Shown here in pieces: positions 19,728 to 29,387 of a stretch of 64,000 bases of DNA. How positions within the stretch are numbered: position 1 is the stretch's first letter; every line of letters begins with the position of its first letter. The translations under genes and the position numbers were made by a program. Below the pieces are notes generated by a model that saw only the letters and a program-made list of their open reading frames with translations, did not search any database and was not told the DNA's origin. The stretch is from Salinisphaera aquimarina (GTDB taxonomy: Bacteria; Pseudomonadota; Gammaproteobacteria; Nevskiales; Salinisphaeraceae). The DNA is taken from positions 372,001 through 436,000 of the forward strand of contig NZ_JBHRSS010000001.1 in the NCBI RefSeq assembly GCF_042643355.1. Reading direction: 5' to 3'.

Positions 19728-21545
19728 CTAGTTGGTTGTCTGAGAAGACGAGCAATCGCTGTCAAACGGATTCGTACCGGCCCGTGCACCATCGAGCACA
19801 AAGGTCAGGCTCTCGGCACCCTCGCTACCAGCGGCTTCTGCCGTGGCCGTCAGCTCGACCTCTACTCGTTGAGCGAAACGCGAAAGATAAGTGACATCAA
19901 AGCGAGCTACGCCTGAATCGTCCAGTGTAGGCGAAACGGGAACGGTTGCTACGCGGCCCGGCTCAAGTGTGCCATTTCCATTGTCGCCGTCACCGTCATC
20001 TTCGTCGGCGTCAAGTATACCGTTATTATTGATGTCTTCCGACGGGCATATGATCGAACCGTCCGGATTATCACTTGCCTGGTAGGCCTGCGAACGAATA
20101 CTGAGCCGTAGCGATGCCTCCGACACGGGGTTTCCGGCAGCGTCGCTGATGAGAACCGCATACGGCCAGGCATAGGTGGTTCCGTCGGTCGATAGATCGG
20201 GCGCCGAGCCGGTGCCCAAACGAATGCTGAGGGCTTCACCGGCGATGGTCAGGCTGGCGCTGTCTGTGATCGAATCATCCGCGGCCACCGTGGCGGTGAT
20301 CTCGACGGGCTCGGTCGCAGAACTTGAGCCCGCAGTGTATGTCACCGTGGCAACGCCTGCGTCATTGGTCAAGGCCTGACTCGAGGATAATGTGCCAGAG
20401 CCGCCGCCAGCGAGGGCGAAGTTGACGCGCTCGTCCTCGACGAGGTTGCTGAACTCGTCACGAACGGTCACGCGAAGCGTGGTCGATTCGTTCGGTGCCA
20501 GCGTGGTCGATGCGGCATTGAGAATGAGCGTCGAGGGATCGGCCGCCCTGAAGTTGATGGTACGCGATGCCTGGACACCGCCTGCAGATGCGGTGACGGT
20601 GCTGGGGCCGGCGACCCGGCTTTGCAGTGTCGTTTCAGCAATACCCTGCGCGTTCGTTGGCGGTGACTCTGGGCGCAGGTCGCCACGAGAAGCCGTGAAA
20701 GCGACCTGTTGATCTACGATCGGACCGCTATCGTCACTGTATCGCACCTGGAGTGGCAGAGGTTCTGTCCCTACGGTAGGCGGTTCTTCGTCTGTGGCCG
20801 TGACGAACGTGATCCTTTCCCCGCCTACTTTCACTGTTTTGACGGCGGTTGCTCCACGCCCACTCGCGGATACGTTGTCGGTGCCGGGGTTGGTTTCGGT
20901 GACACGGAATGTCGCTTCGCCACTTGCGTTCGTATCTACCGTGCCGGCACTGACCGGCGGATTGAGTTCGGACTGCAGGGTCAGGGCTGCCCCTTGGATC
21001 GGATCGCCACTTGAATCCACCAGCGTTGCGGTGAACCGGGCATCATCGCCGGTCGCTACCGCATCCGGACCGGCGATCGATAGTCTTGTTCCAGAGACCT
21101 CGATCTGGATGCTGTCGCTCACCCCACCACTGCTGGCGGTCACGGTGATCGTGCGATTGGCGCGATCGGGGTCATTGTAGAGAAGGGCAGTGGCGGTCCC
21201 ATTGGAACTCGTACCCGTATCCAGTTCGAGACGACCACTGCTGGCATTGAATTCGATGTCCGGGTCGGCAACCGCATTGTTATCGCTATCTCTCGCGATC
21301 GCTGTCAGCACGACTCCGCTCTCGTTCTGAACAGCCGCGGACGTCAGAGTCGTAGCACTGGCGATGAGATCCAGCTGACTCACGTCACTCACCGCGTCGC
21401 CATTGTCGGCGCCTCCGCCGTTGCCGGAGTCGTCGTTCGCATCGCTGTCGGAGCCGGACGTCGACCCACCACAGGCAGACAGAGTCAGGGCGATCAGAAA
21501 AATAATGGCGATCAAGTAAAGCTTTCTATTCACGAATTGCCCCAA
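19728..21545 (-). CDS. Ig-like repeat lipoprotein with a calcium-type acidic loop
   Basis: A 605-residue predicted lipoprotein (lipobox LSAC, Cys25) starts with a low-complexity Ser/Asp/Gly linker (28-52). About five bacterial Ig-like (Big/invasin-type) modules follow, each with a pattern like LTAIARDSDNNAVADPDIEF and GVATVTYTAG. An Asp/Asn-rich segment (DINNNGILDADEDDGDGD, 504-521) looks like tandem EF-hand-like Ca loops. It is 45 bases behind pilQ on the same strand and 62 bases before aroK. Family function is unknown; adhesion or pilus-associated surface display is an inference. Composition looks somewhat less GC-rich than its neighbours. Confidence 0.82.
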   Translation of the reverse strand: MGQFVNRKLYLIAIIFLIALTLSACGGSTSGSDSDANDDSGNGGGADNGDAVSDVSQLDLIASATTLTSAAVQNESGVVLTAIARDSDNNAVADPDIEFNASSGRLELDTGTSSNGTATALLYNDPDRANRTITVTASSGGVSDSIQIEVSGTRLSIAGPDAVATGDDARFTATLVDSSGDPIQGAALTLQSELNPPVSAGTVDTNASGEATFRVTETNPGTDNVSASGRGATAVKTVKVGGERITFVTATDEEPPTVGTEPLPLQVRYSDDSGPIVDQQVAFTASRGDLRPESPPTNAQGIAETTLQSRVAGPSTVTASAGGVQASRTINFRAADPSTLILNAASTTLAPNESTTLRVTVRDEFSNLVEDERVNFALAGGGSGTLSSSQALTNDAGVATVTYTAGSSSATEPVEITATVAADDSITDSASLTIAGEALSIRLGTGSAPDLSTDGTTYAWPYAVLISDAAGNPVSEASLRLSIRSQAYQASDNPDGSIICPSEDINNNGILDADEDDGDGDNGNGTLEPGRVATVPVSPTLDDSGVARFDVTYLSRFAQRVEVELTATAEAAGSEGAESLTFVLDGARAGTNPFDSDCSSSQTTN

Positions 21546-21590
21546 TCAATTGTCAGGTGGCTGTTCCACAACCAAAGGCTTTGTTATCGG

Positions 21591-23762
21591 TTACTTCAAG
21601 CTCAACTGGTCTCGAAGAATTTTAGGCGTCACGAAAATCAGCAGTTCGCGCTTGTCGCGCTGGCGCTGGGTGCCGCGAAATAGCACGCCCAGCAGCGGGA
21701 TTTCGCTGAGGATCGGTACCCGATCCGAGATATCCCGGTTTTCCTGCTCGTAGATGCCGCCGAGCACGACGGTCTCGCCATCGTCCACCAGTACCTGCGT
21801 GGTCAGGCTGCGGGTGTTGATCGACGGTACGCTGCCGCCACCCTGCACGTTGATGGTATCGCCCTGGGTATCCTGGGTGACGAACAGGTCCATGATCACG
21901 CGGCTGTCGGGCGTGATCTGCGGCGTGACCGTCAGGCCGAGCACGGCTTCCTTGAATTCCACCGTGGCGGCGCCGCTCGAGGCCGCTTCGAGATACGGAA
22001 TTTCCACGCCTTGCTCGATCTTGGCTTCCTTGGCGTTGGCGGTGATCACTCGCGGTGCGGAAATGATCTCGCCACGGTTTTCGGACTCGAGCGCGGAGAG
22101 TGCGAGATCGAGGTTGAAGGTGTCGCCGATGATCGACGTGGTGATCGTGCCGGCCGGGTTGGCCACCGGCAGGTTCACTGTATAGCCGGAGTTGGCCAGA
22201 TAGTTGCCGCCGGAGGGTGACTCGAACGCGGCGTTGTCGGTCACGCCCTGGGTCACGCCCAGGTTACGCGAGAACTCGCGGTTGGCGACGACGATGCGTG
22301 ATTCGATCAGCACCTGGCGTACGGGAATGTCGAGACGGTTGATCAGGCGCCGGATTTCGTCGAGCTTCTCGCGGGTTTCGTTGATCAGCAGGCTGTTGGT
22401 GCGATCGTCGACGGTCACCTGGCCGCGCGCGGACATCAGCGACAGGTCGTTGTTGGCCGGGGGAACCCCGGGCTGGCCAGTGGGCCCCGCCAATGCATTG
22501 CTGGAACTGCCCGAGCGCAGCAGGCTGGCGATATCGGCGGCGCGGGCGTAGTTGATCTGGATGATCTCGGAGCGCAGCGGGGCAAGATTGGTGGTCGCCT
22601 GCTGGGCTACCAGTTCGGCCTGCTCGCGCGCGGCGATTTCGGCCAGCGGCGCGATCGTGATGACGTTGTTCTCGCGGCGCATGCCAAGGCCCTTGGCATT
22701 CATGATGATATCGAGCGCCTGATCCCAGGCCACGTCTTCCAGGCGCAGGGCCATGTTGCCGGTCACGCTGTCGGAGACGACCATGTTGACGTCGGCGACA
22801 TCGGCAATGATCTGCAGCACCGAGCGCACGTCGATGTTCTGAAACGACAGCGAGATCTTCTCGCCGGTGTAGCGCGGCGTGTCCTTCTCGCGCTGGGCCT
22901 TCTCGGTTTCGCTCAAGGGCTGGAGTTCGATGAAGAACTGATCGCCGGTCTGGTAGGCAATCTGTTCGAAGTCGGCGCCGGCCACCGGGGTGACAACAAT
23001 ACGCGTGCCGCCGTTGCGTGCCGTGGCGTCGATATTCTTGACCGGGGTGGCGAAATCGAGCACGTCGAAGCGTTTTTGCAGCCGGTTGGGCAGGGCCACG
23101 CCGGGCAACTGGGCGACGATCTGGCCGCCTTCCTCACTGACGTTAACGGGCGAGGTCACGCCCGACAGCGAGATCTCGATACGGCCGGAGCCGCTGTCGC
23201 CGCGACGAAAATCGATATCGCGGACAGACGGGCCACTGGGCGCAGGCGCGCTCGGGGCGGCGGTATCCGGCGCCGCAGACGATGCGACGGGCTGCAGCGG
23301 CCGCTTGCTCGCGCTTTGCGCCGCACCGCTGCCGATGCCGACAATGATTTCATTGCCCTGGCGATTGACCTGGTAGTCGACCATCGACGACAACTCGATG
23401 ACCACGCGGGTGCGATCGTTGCTGGCCGCCATGGCGATGGCCTGGACCGGACCCTGATCAATGCGTTGGTAACGCTGCGCGACGGCCAGTTCTGTTGCGG
23501 GCAGATCGATCGACAGCCGCGCGGGTTCGTTGACCGTGAACACCGAGGGCACCGGCGCGGCCGAATCGAGCTTGAGACGGATATTGATACCGCTGTTGCT
23601 GGTGCTCACGGCATCGACGCCGGTCAGACGGTTGCTTGCCGCCTGTGCGCTGCCCATGCCCATGTGCATGAGGCCAAGGCCCACCAGGAAGACGCACAGG
23701 ATCCAGCGCAGCGCGGACCCACGCGTCGTGTTTCTGCGTGTGGATGCAATCAATGTGCTCAT
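21591..23762 (-). CDS. pilQ: Type IV pilus secretin PilQ
   Basis: PilQ forms the outer-membrane channel through which the pilus passes. The 723-residue protein (from ATG 23762) has a signal peptide ending near SAQA, two AMIN-type domains (about 45-150 and 190-290) that bind peptidoglycan, and a secretin N0/STN domain (ISLSFQNIDVRSVLQIIADV). A further N-domain and the secretin barrel follow, with VPILSEIPLLGVLFRG near the end. A GTG at 23780 overlapping the pilP stop would add six residues; ATG 23762 with an upstream AAAGAG looks more usual. Motifs are complete and the length is normal. Confidence 0.96.
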   Translation of the reverse strand: MSTLIASTRRNTTRGSALRWILCVFLVGLGLMHMGMGSAQAASNRLTGVDAVSTSNSGINIRLKLDSAAPVPSVFTVNEPARLSIDLPATELAVAQRYQRIDQGPVQAIAMAASNDRTRVVIELSSMVDYQVNRQGNEIIVGIGSGAAQSASKRPLQPVASSAAPDTAAPSAPAPSGPSVRDIDFRRGDSGSGRIEISLSGVTSPVNVSEEGGQIVAQLPGVALPNRLQKRFDVLDFATPVKNIDATARNGGTRIVVTPVAGADFEQIAYQTGDQFFIELQPLSETEKAQREKDTPRYTGEKISLSFQNIDVRSVLQIIADVADVNMVVSDSVTGNMALRLEDVAWDQALDIIMNAKGLGMRRENNVITIAPLAEIAAREQAELVAQQATTNLAPLRSEIIQINYARAADIASLLRSGSSSNALAGPTGQPGVPPANNDLSLMSARGQVTVDDRTNSLLINETREKLDEIRRLINRLDIPVRQVLIESRIVVANREFSRNLGVTQGVTDNAAFESPSGGNYLANSGYTVNLPVANPAGTITTSIIGDTFNLDLALSALESENRGEIISAPRVITANAKEAKIEQGVEIPYLEAASSGAATVEFKEAVLGLTVTPQITPDSRVIMDLFVTQDTQGDTINVQGGGSVPSINTRSLTTQVLVDDGETVVLGGIYEQENRDISDRVPILSEIPLLGVLFRGTQRQRDKRELLIFVTPKILRDQLSLK

Positions 23763-23776
23763 AGTGTGATTCTCTT

Positions 23777-24286
23777 TCACCGCGTTGGGGCGATCGTGGC
23801 GGGGCGCTTGACGTAGCCGCTGGCGCCGTCGGGCACGATTTCGGTCAGGATGACGCCGCTGTCCGACACGGCATCGATCTCGCCATAGTTCTGGCCGAGG
23901 TGATTGCCACGGTGCACGCGGTGAATCACGTTGTCCGGCGCCTGGATGAGCGCGTAGGTCGTGCCGGCACGGCTGATCGTGCCGACCATGCGCAGGGCAT
24001 CGAGCGGGTAGGCTTCGAGCGGCTCGCGCGGGCGGTCGACATCCGGGGTCAGGCCATTGCTGGTCTGGACTTTCCGATCGGGGATGTTGGGCGTAAATGG
24101 CGCCCGCTGTTCATTGGCCCGGTAGGTATAAGGTGTATAAGGCGCGATCTGGGGTATCGGTTCGATCGCTGCCGCGGGCCGCGCCTTGATCTGCGCAACA
24201 TAGTGTTGCAAATCGGACTTGTCGCCGCTGCAGGCGCTGGCCAGCAGGCACAGGCCTAGCGCTGACGCAAGACGGACGGCCCTCAT
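23777..24286 (-). CDS. pilP: Type IV pilus lipoprotein PilP
   Basis: A 169-residue inner-membrane lipoprotein (lipobox LASAC) that links the PilMNO platform with the PilQ secretin. After an unstructured region with Pro-rich IAPYTPYTYRANEQRAPF, the C-terminal beta domain is recognisable from LRMVGTISRAGTTYALIQAPD and YGEIDAVSDSGVILTE. It overlaps pilO by four bases at its start. Confidence 0.94.
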   Translation of the reverse strand: MRAVRLASALGLCLLASACSGDKSDLQHYVAQIKARPAAAIEPIPQIAPYTPYTYRANEQRAPFTPNIPDRKVQTSNGLTPDVDRPREPLEAYPLDALRMVGTISRAGTTYALIQAPDNVIHRVHRGNHLGQNYGEIDAVSDSGVILTEIVPDGASGYVKRPATIAPTR

Positions 24287-24930
24287 CGCGCACCCTTCCT
24301 GGACGCCGGCTTGGTCACGCTATCGCCGCCTTCGAGATACCGGAACGTGTTGGCGGTGACGCTCATGCGCAGCTTGCCCGCCCCGCCGTTGTTATCGTTG
24401 ACCGGCTCGATCTTGACATCCTCGATGGTGACGATGCGCGAAAGCGCGGCCACGCCCGAGACGAAACGGCCGAATTCATGGTAATCGCCGGTGACGATGA
24501 GATCGTTCGGCAGCACGGCATAGAAATCGCGCTGATCTTCCGGTCTGGGTTTGAACAGTTCTTCTTCCAGGCCGCTGGCCAGGCGGGTCTGGGAGATATC
24601 GTTGAGAAGCCGTGGCACTTCGGTCTTGCTCGGCAGCTGCTGCAGCAGCGCACCGAACTGCTCCTGCATGGCGGCCAGTTGCTCGCGGTAGGCGCCGAGA
24701 TTGGCCACCAGTCGCTGCTTGACCTCGAATGTCTGTTTGAGCTCGGTCTCCTTGCGCTCGGCACGGGCGAGCTCATCCTGCTTGGGGAGCACGAAATACC
24801 AGGTGCCAATGGCCAGAATAGTCGCCGAAACGAGGCCGATGGCGAAACCGTAGGCCCAGGTCGGCCAACTGCCGATGTTGTGCTGATCGAGACCCCGGAG
24901 TTCGTCGAGGTAATCGCCGAGTTTTCTCAT
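24283..24930 (-). CDS. pilO: Type IV pilus assembly protein PilO
   Basis: The 215-residue protein has one transmembrane helix (about 27-49), a coiled-coil stretch rich in Glu/Lys/Gln (about 55-95) and a C-terminal ferredoxin-like domain (VTGDYHEFGRFVSGVAALSRI). It pairs with PilN in the inner membrane. Four-base overlaps with both pilN and pilP show strict coupling. Confidence 0.94.
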   Translation of the reverse strand: MRKLGDYLDELRGLDQHNIGSWPTWAYGFAIGLVSATILAIGTWYFVLPKQDELARAERKETELKQTFEVKQRLVANLGAYREQLAAMQEQFGALLQQLPSKTEVPRLLNDISQTRLASGLEEELFKPRPEDQRDFYAVLPNDLIVTGDYHEFGRFVSGVAALSRIVTIEDVKIEPVNDNNGGAGKLRMSVTANTFRYLEGGDSVTKPASRKGAR

Positions 24931-25544
24931 CGCGCACTCACTCGGCCGGCCGCCGGCGTGGTCGTGAGATCCGGCGCCGGTGTGGGCATGTTCGGGTTGG
25001 TGCTGGTGACCGTCAGGGTGAAGTCGGCAAAACGCTGCGGGCCGTTCTCGCTGCTCTTGATGACGATCAGGCGCGGATCGGAGAACCAGTCCGAGTCGTC
25101 CAGGTTGACCATGTAGTCGGACACCCGCGCATTGGATTCGGCGACGCCGTCGAGCGTGGTCATGTTGCCTTGCTGGCGCAGCCCGGTCAGATAGACGCCA
25201 TCGGGGATCGTGGCCACGAGCTGATCGAAGTAGTGCACGATCGACGAGCGCGACTGTTGCAGCTGCTCGATGATGCGCATGCGGTTGATCAGGCCGTCGC
25301 GGGTTTTTTGCAGGGCACGGATTTCCACCAGCTGCTTATCGGCCGTGGTGATCTGATTCTGCAGGTATTGATTGCGCGATTCCTGCTGATCGATCAAATG
25401 GTTGTAATAGAGCATCGGAAGCACGCCGACCACGACCACACTGCCCAGGGCCGCGGCCACCAGGAGGGTGAGAAAACGCTTGCGTTTAGCCTCGCGTGCC
25501 GCCGCGCGCCAGTCGAGCAGATTGATGCGGATCAGGTTGTTCAT
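24927..25544 (-). CDS. pilN: Type IV pilus assembly protein PilN
   Basis: The 205-residue PilN starts with the PilM-binding motif INLLDWR, followed by a transmembrane helix (about 25-46), a coiled coil and a C-terminal domain with VYLTGLRQQGNMTTLDG. Its N-terminal peptide docks into PilM. It overlaps pilM and pilO by four bases each. Confidence 0.95.
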   Translation of the reverse strand: MNNLIRINLLDWRAAAREAKRKRFLTLLVAAALGSVVVVGVLPMLYYNHLIDQQESRNQYLQNQITTADKQLVEIRALQKTRDGLINRMRIIEQLQQSRSSIVHYFDQLVATIPDGVYLTGLRQQGNMTTLDGVAESNARVSDYMVNLDDSDWFSDPRLIVIKSSENGPQRFADFTLTVTSTNPNMPTPAPDLTTTPAAGRVSAR

Positions 25545-26620
25545 CGCGATGCCCGCATGGCGAGGCCGGCGGCGACCATCAGTGCCGGTGCTTCCTGATC
25601 GACGTGATTGCGGCGCGCCGCGCTGCTTGCCAGCATGCCGGCAAGCGGATTGCCCACGCTAACCGGGCGGTCCAGCCGGCTGGCCAGCGCGCTCTCGAGG
25701 CCCGGATAGAGCGTAGCGCCGCCCACTAGCAGAATCTGGTCGACATCCTCGTCGCGCGATGCGGCCGAAATATAGAACTGCAGCGCACGCTCGATCTGTC
25801 CCGCCAGGCGATCGGCGAAGTCCGTGATTTCGCCGGCGATGGCCTCCGTGTCCAGGTCGCCGGTACGCAAGCGCCCGCGCAGCTGATCCATATCCTTGAG
25901 TTCATGGCGTTCGATAAGACGCGTGGCCAGGCTGTGGCCGCCGAAGGACAGCTCGCGCGAATACGTGCTGCGCCCGTTGAGCTGAACGCTCAGGCGGGTT
26001 TGCTGGGCGCCGACGTCGAACACGGCGATACGGGTCTCCCCGCCCAGTTCCGGCGTGCGTTCGATCAGCAGCGAGCAGGCGTTCTGCAGGGCGTATTCCT
26101 CGACATCGACCACGCGGACTTTCACGCCGGCCATGTCGAGCGCGCCGATACGGGCTTCGACGTTCTCGCGGCGGCAGGCCACCAGCAGCACGCGATTGAC
26201 GCTGGGATTGTCGGGGTCGGGTTCGAGTACCTGGAAATCGAGATTCACTTCGTCGATCGCGTGCGGGATGTACTGCTCCGCATCGAAACTGATCTGCTGT
26301 TCCATCTCGGTTTCGTCGAGATCGGCGGGCATGTCGATGATCTTGCTGATCACGGTTGGGCCGGATACGGCGATCGCTGCCTCGCGGGTGCGCGTGCCGC
26401 TGCGATCGAGCACACGCCGCATGACCGCCGCGACCGCGTCGGCATCGACGATCTGGTCGTTGGCGACCGCTTCGGGCGGCAGGGCTTCACTGGCGTAGCT
26501 GAGTACCCGGTATGCGCCGGCGCGGCCTTCGAGTTCGAGTAATTTGATGCGCGTCGCGCTGATATCCACGCCCAGCAGCGGCCGTGCTCTTGGCTTGAAG
26601 AATTGCTCGAAACGCCCCAT
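25541..26620 (-). CDS. pilM: Type IV pilus assembly protein PilM
   Basis: PilM is the cytoplasmic actin-like ATP-binding platform protein of the pilus. From ATG 26620 it has 359 residues, beginning MGRFEQFFKPRARPLLGVDI. It contains the actin-fold phosphate motifs IAVFDVGAQQTRLSV and ILLVGGATLYPGL. The frame is open to 26677, but the strong AGGGGG ribosome site before 26620 and family alignment favour this start. It is the first gene of pilMNOPQ and is divergent from ponA. Confidence 0.95.
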   Translation of the reverse strand: MGRFEQFFKPRARPLLGVDISATRIKLLELEGRAGAYRVLSYASEALPPEAVANDQIVDADAVAAVMRRVLDRSGTRTREAAIAVSGPTVISKIIDMPADLDETEMEQQISFDAEQYIPHAIDEVNLDFQVLEPDPDNPSVNRVLLVACRRENVEARIGALDMAGVKVRVVDVEEYALQNACSLLIERTPELGGETRIAVFDVGAQQTRLSVQLNGRSTYSRELSFGGHSLATRLIERHELKDMDQLRGRLRTGDLDTEAIAGEITDFADRLAGQIERALQFYISAASRDEDVDQILLVGGATLYPGLESALASRLDRPVSVGNPLAGMLASSAARRNHVDQEAPALMVAAGLAMRASR

Positions 26621-26742
26621 CCGATTCCCCCTAGGCAGTGATTTCACGTCTGTTTTCGCCACGTGCCGTTTCCCCAACGGCCCGCGACGGACGCGTGTGC
26701 CATACGATGCACCGCGCCCACAACGCCAAATCTCCGGGTGTA

Positions 26743-26770
26743 ACTATACCCGACACCGAACGCTTGGCAA
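26743..26770 (-). promoter_or_regulatory. Predicted sigma70 promoter for pilMNOPQ
   Basis: TTGCCA (26770-26765) and TATAGT (26748-26743) with a 16-base spacer on the minus strand, giving a leader of about 115 bases before pilM. It lies in the 304-base divergent region between pilM and ponA. I found no equally clear promoter for ponA on the other strand. Motif-based only. Confidence 0.5.
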
Positions 26771-26924
26771 CGGCTGTGTCGTGTATTTAAGCATTTGAAT
26801 CCGCGCATCTAATCCGGTATCGGCCGATTGCGGCCGTCTCTGACCGGCGCGCGCAAAAAAATGCGGGCCTCGGTATCATGAGCCGGGTTTTATCACTGAG
26901 CGGCCCGCGAGCCGTACGTTGCCG

Positions 26925-29303
26925 ATGAAAGCGATGCCGCGCGCCTTGAAGTTTCTTGTATTTCTGATGGCCGGGCTGCTGTCGGCGGCCACGCTCGCCG
27001 TGTGCGTGGTCGGTGGGGTGTATCTGTACTTCGGGCCGCAGTTGCCGCAGGCCGGCGATATCGGCGAGCCGGAACTCAACGAGCCGCTGCGCGTGTACAC
27101 CGCGGATCGCAAGCTGATCGGCGAATTCGGGCTCGAACGGCGCCTGCCGCGAACCTACGATGAGATTCCGCCGGCCATGGTCCAGGCTTTCGTGGCCGCG
27201 GAGGACGACCGCTTCTTCGACCACCCGGGCGTGGATTACCAGGGCATCATCCGGGCGGCGATCAACCTGGTCGAGACCGGGCGCAAGACCCAGGGTGGCA
27301 GCACCATCACCATGCAGTTGGCGCGCAATCTCTATCTGAGCAACGACCGCACCTATGTGCGCAAGATTAAGGAGATCATCCTGGCGCTGCGGATCGAATC
27401 CAAGCTGACCAAGGAACAGATTCTCGAGATCTATCTGAACAAGATCTATCTGGGCAACCGATCCTACGGGGTGGGCGCGGCGTCGCAGGTGTATTACCAC
27501 AAGCCGCTCAAGGAACTGAGCCTGGCGCAAATGGCAATGATCGCCGGCTTGCCGAAAGCACCGTCGCGCTACAACCCGATGGCCAATCCCGAGCGTGCCA
27601 AGCAACGACGCAACTACGTGCTCACGCGTATGCATGAACTCGGTGAAATCGACGACGACGCCTTCAAGCAGGCGATGGCCGCGCCGGTCAGCGCCACGGC
27701 AAAGGTCGCGGATGACCGCTTCGAGGCCGACTACGTTGCCGAAATGGTGCGCCAGGATATCGTGGCGCGCTTCGGTGACGAGGCCTATACCCAGGGTTTC
27801 GATGTGACCACCACCCTCGACAGCAGCCGCCAGCGGGCCGCCAACCGTGCGTTGCGGCGGGCGCTGCTGGGTTACGACGAACGCCACAAGTGGCACGGTC
27901 CGGAAAAGACGCTGGACGCTGGCGTTGTGGATGACGCCACGGCGCTCAAGAATGCGCTCGAACAGTTCAACGTCGCCGGCGGCCTCGTGCCTGCCGTGGT
28001 TACCAGCGTCGGCAAGCGCAGCATCGGTCTTGCGACCGAACAGTACGGCGAGGTCAATCTGGCGGCATCGCAGATTCCCTGGCTCGGCAAGAGCGATCCG
28101 GCCAGCAAGCTCGTCTCCCGGGGCGATGTCGTGCGGCTGGCGTATACCGGCGAAAAGGACAAGAGCAAGTCGTGGACGTTGGCCGAGGTGCCCGAAGTGC
28201 AGGGGGCGATGGTCGCGCTCGATCCTGTCGACGGCGGTATTCAGGCGCTTGCCGGCGGTTTCGATTTTTCGCTGTCCAAGTACAACCGCGCCGTACAGGC
28301 TCGTCGACAGCCCGGTTCGTCGTTCAAGCCGTTCCTGTATTCGGCCGCGCTCGCCAACGGTTTCACCACGGCGTCGCTGGTCAACGATGCACCGGTGGTC
28401 TATGACTCGCCCGGGCTCGACAATGCCTGGCGCCCGCAGAACTACAGCGGCCGAATCTACGGCCCGACGCGGCTGCGTGAAGGCCTGGTGCATTCGCGCA
28501 ATCTGGTCTCGATTCGTCTGCTGCGCAGCGTGGGCGTGAACAAGGCGATCAACTACATCAGCCAGTTCGGGCTGCCGGCCAACCAGATGCCGCACGACCT
28601 GTCGATGGCGCTGGGCAGCGCCTCGTTCTCGCCGCTGCAGATGGCCCAGGGTTACGCCGTGTTCGCCAACGGCGGCTTTCGCGTCAAGCCTTATTACATC
28701 AAGAAAATCACCGACGCGCGAGGCAAGGATCGCTTCATCGCCGAGCCCCAGGTTGCCTGTGACAGCACCGCCGATTGTCCCGCGCTGCAGGCCTCGGGCG
28801 GTAGCCAGGATGCGTCGCGGTTGGCGCCGCGCGCGATCGACGCGGACAACGCCTATCTCGTTGGCGACATGATGCGCGACGTGATTCGCCGTGGTACCGG
28901 CCGCCGGGCGCTCGTGCTCAAGCGATCGGACTTGTCCGGCAAGACCGGCACCACCAACGATCAGATCGATGCCTGGTTTGTCGGCTTCAACGCCGATCTC
29001 GTGGGCATCAGCTGGGTCGGCTTCGACAAGCTCACCCCCATGGGGCATAGCGAAACCGGCGCCCACGCTGCGCTGCCGATGTGGGTCGATTTCATGCGTA
29101 GCGCGCTTGCCGGCAAGCCGGAGGACCCACCCAAACGCCCGGCCGATCTGGTGACGGTGCAGATCGACCCGGAGACCGGCGAGCGCGCGATCTACGGCGG
29201 CGGGATTCCGGAAATTTTCCGGCCGGATCACGTGCCGTCGGAGGCAGCAGCGAGGCGCTCCGGCGCGAATGCACCTTCGAATGAGGTGGAACAGCTTTTC
29301 TAG
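26925..29303 (+). CDS. mrcA: Penicillin-binding protein 1A
   Basis: A bifunctional peptidoglycan synthase anchored by one N-terminal helix (about 8-34). The 792-residue protein carries the GT51 transglycosylase motifs EDDRFFDHPGVD, GGSTITMQLARN and LEIYLNKIYLG, an OB-like insert, and the transpeptidase motifs SSFK (in RQPGSSFKPF), SRN (VHSRNLVS) and KTGTT. I start at ATG 26925; a TTG six bases earlier is in frame. Divergent from pilM, as in many gammaproteobacteria. Confidence 0.96.
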   Translation: MKAMPRALKFLVFLMAGLLSAATLAVCVVGGVYLYFGPQLPQAGDIGEPELNEPLRVYTADRKLIGEFGLERRLPRTYDEIPPAMVQAFVAAEDDRFFDHPGVDYQGIIRAAINLVETGRKTQGGSTITMQLARNLYLSNDRTYVRKIKEIILALRIESKLTKEQILEIYLNKIYLGNRSYGVGAASQVYYHKPLKELSLAQMAMIAGLPKAPSRYNPMANPERAKQRRNYVLTRMHELGEIDDDAFKQAMAAPVSATAKVADDRFEADYVAEMVRQDIVARFGDEAYTQGFDVTTTLDSSRQRAANRALRRALLGYDERHKWHGPEKTLDAGVVDDATALKNALEQFNVAGGLVPAVVTSVGKRSIGLATEQYGEVNLAASQIPWLGKSDPASKLVSRGDVVRLAYTGEKDKSKSWTLAEVPEVQGAMVALDPVDGGIQALAGGFDFSLSKYNRAVQARRQPGSSFKPFLYSAALANGFTTASLVNDAPVVYDSPGLDNAWRPQNYSGRIYGPTRLREGLVHSRNLVSIRLLRSVGVNKAINYISQFGLPANQMPHDLSMALGSASFSPLQMAQGYAVFANGGFRVKPYYIKKITDARGKDRFIAEPQVACDSTADCPALQASGGSQDASRLAPRAIDADNAYLVGDMMRDVIRRGTGRRALVLKRSDLSGKTGTTNDQIDAWFVGFNADLVGISWVGFDKLTPMGHSETGAHAALPMWVDFMRSALAGKPEDPPKRPADLVTVQIDPETGERAIYGGGIPEIFRPDHVPSEAAARRSGANAPSNEVEQLF

Positions 29304-29324
29304 TTTTCCGGGCGCTTGCGACAC

Positions 29325-29346
29325 GGCCGGCAGGAGAGCGCCGGCC
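29325..29346 (+). terminator. Hairpin after mrcA
   Basis: GGCCGGC and GCCGGCC form a seven-base stem with an eight-base loop 21 bases after the mrcA stop. There is no U-tract, so it may be a processing or partial-termination structure. Confidence 0.3.
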
Positions 29347-29387
29347 GGGGTCCACGGTTTGCCGGATCTACAGGCGGAGTTTGAATC

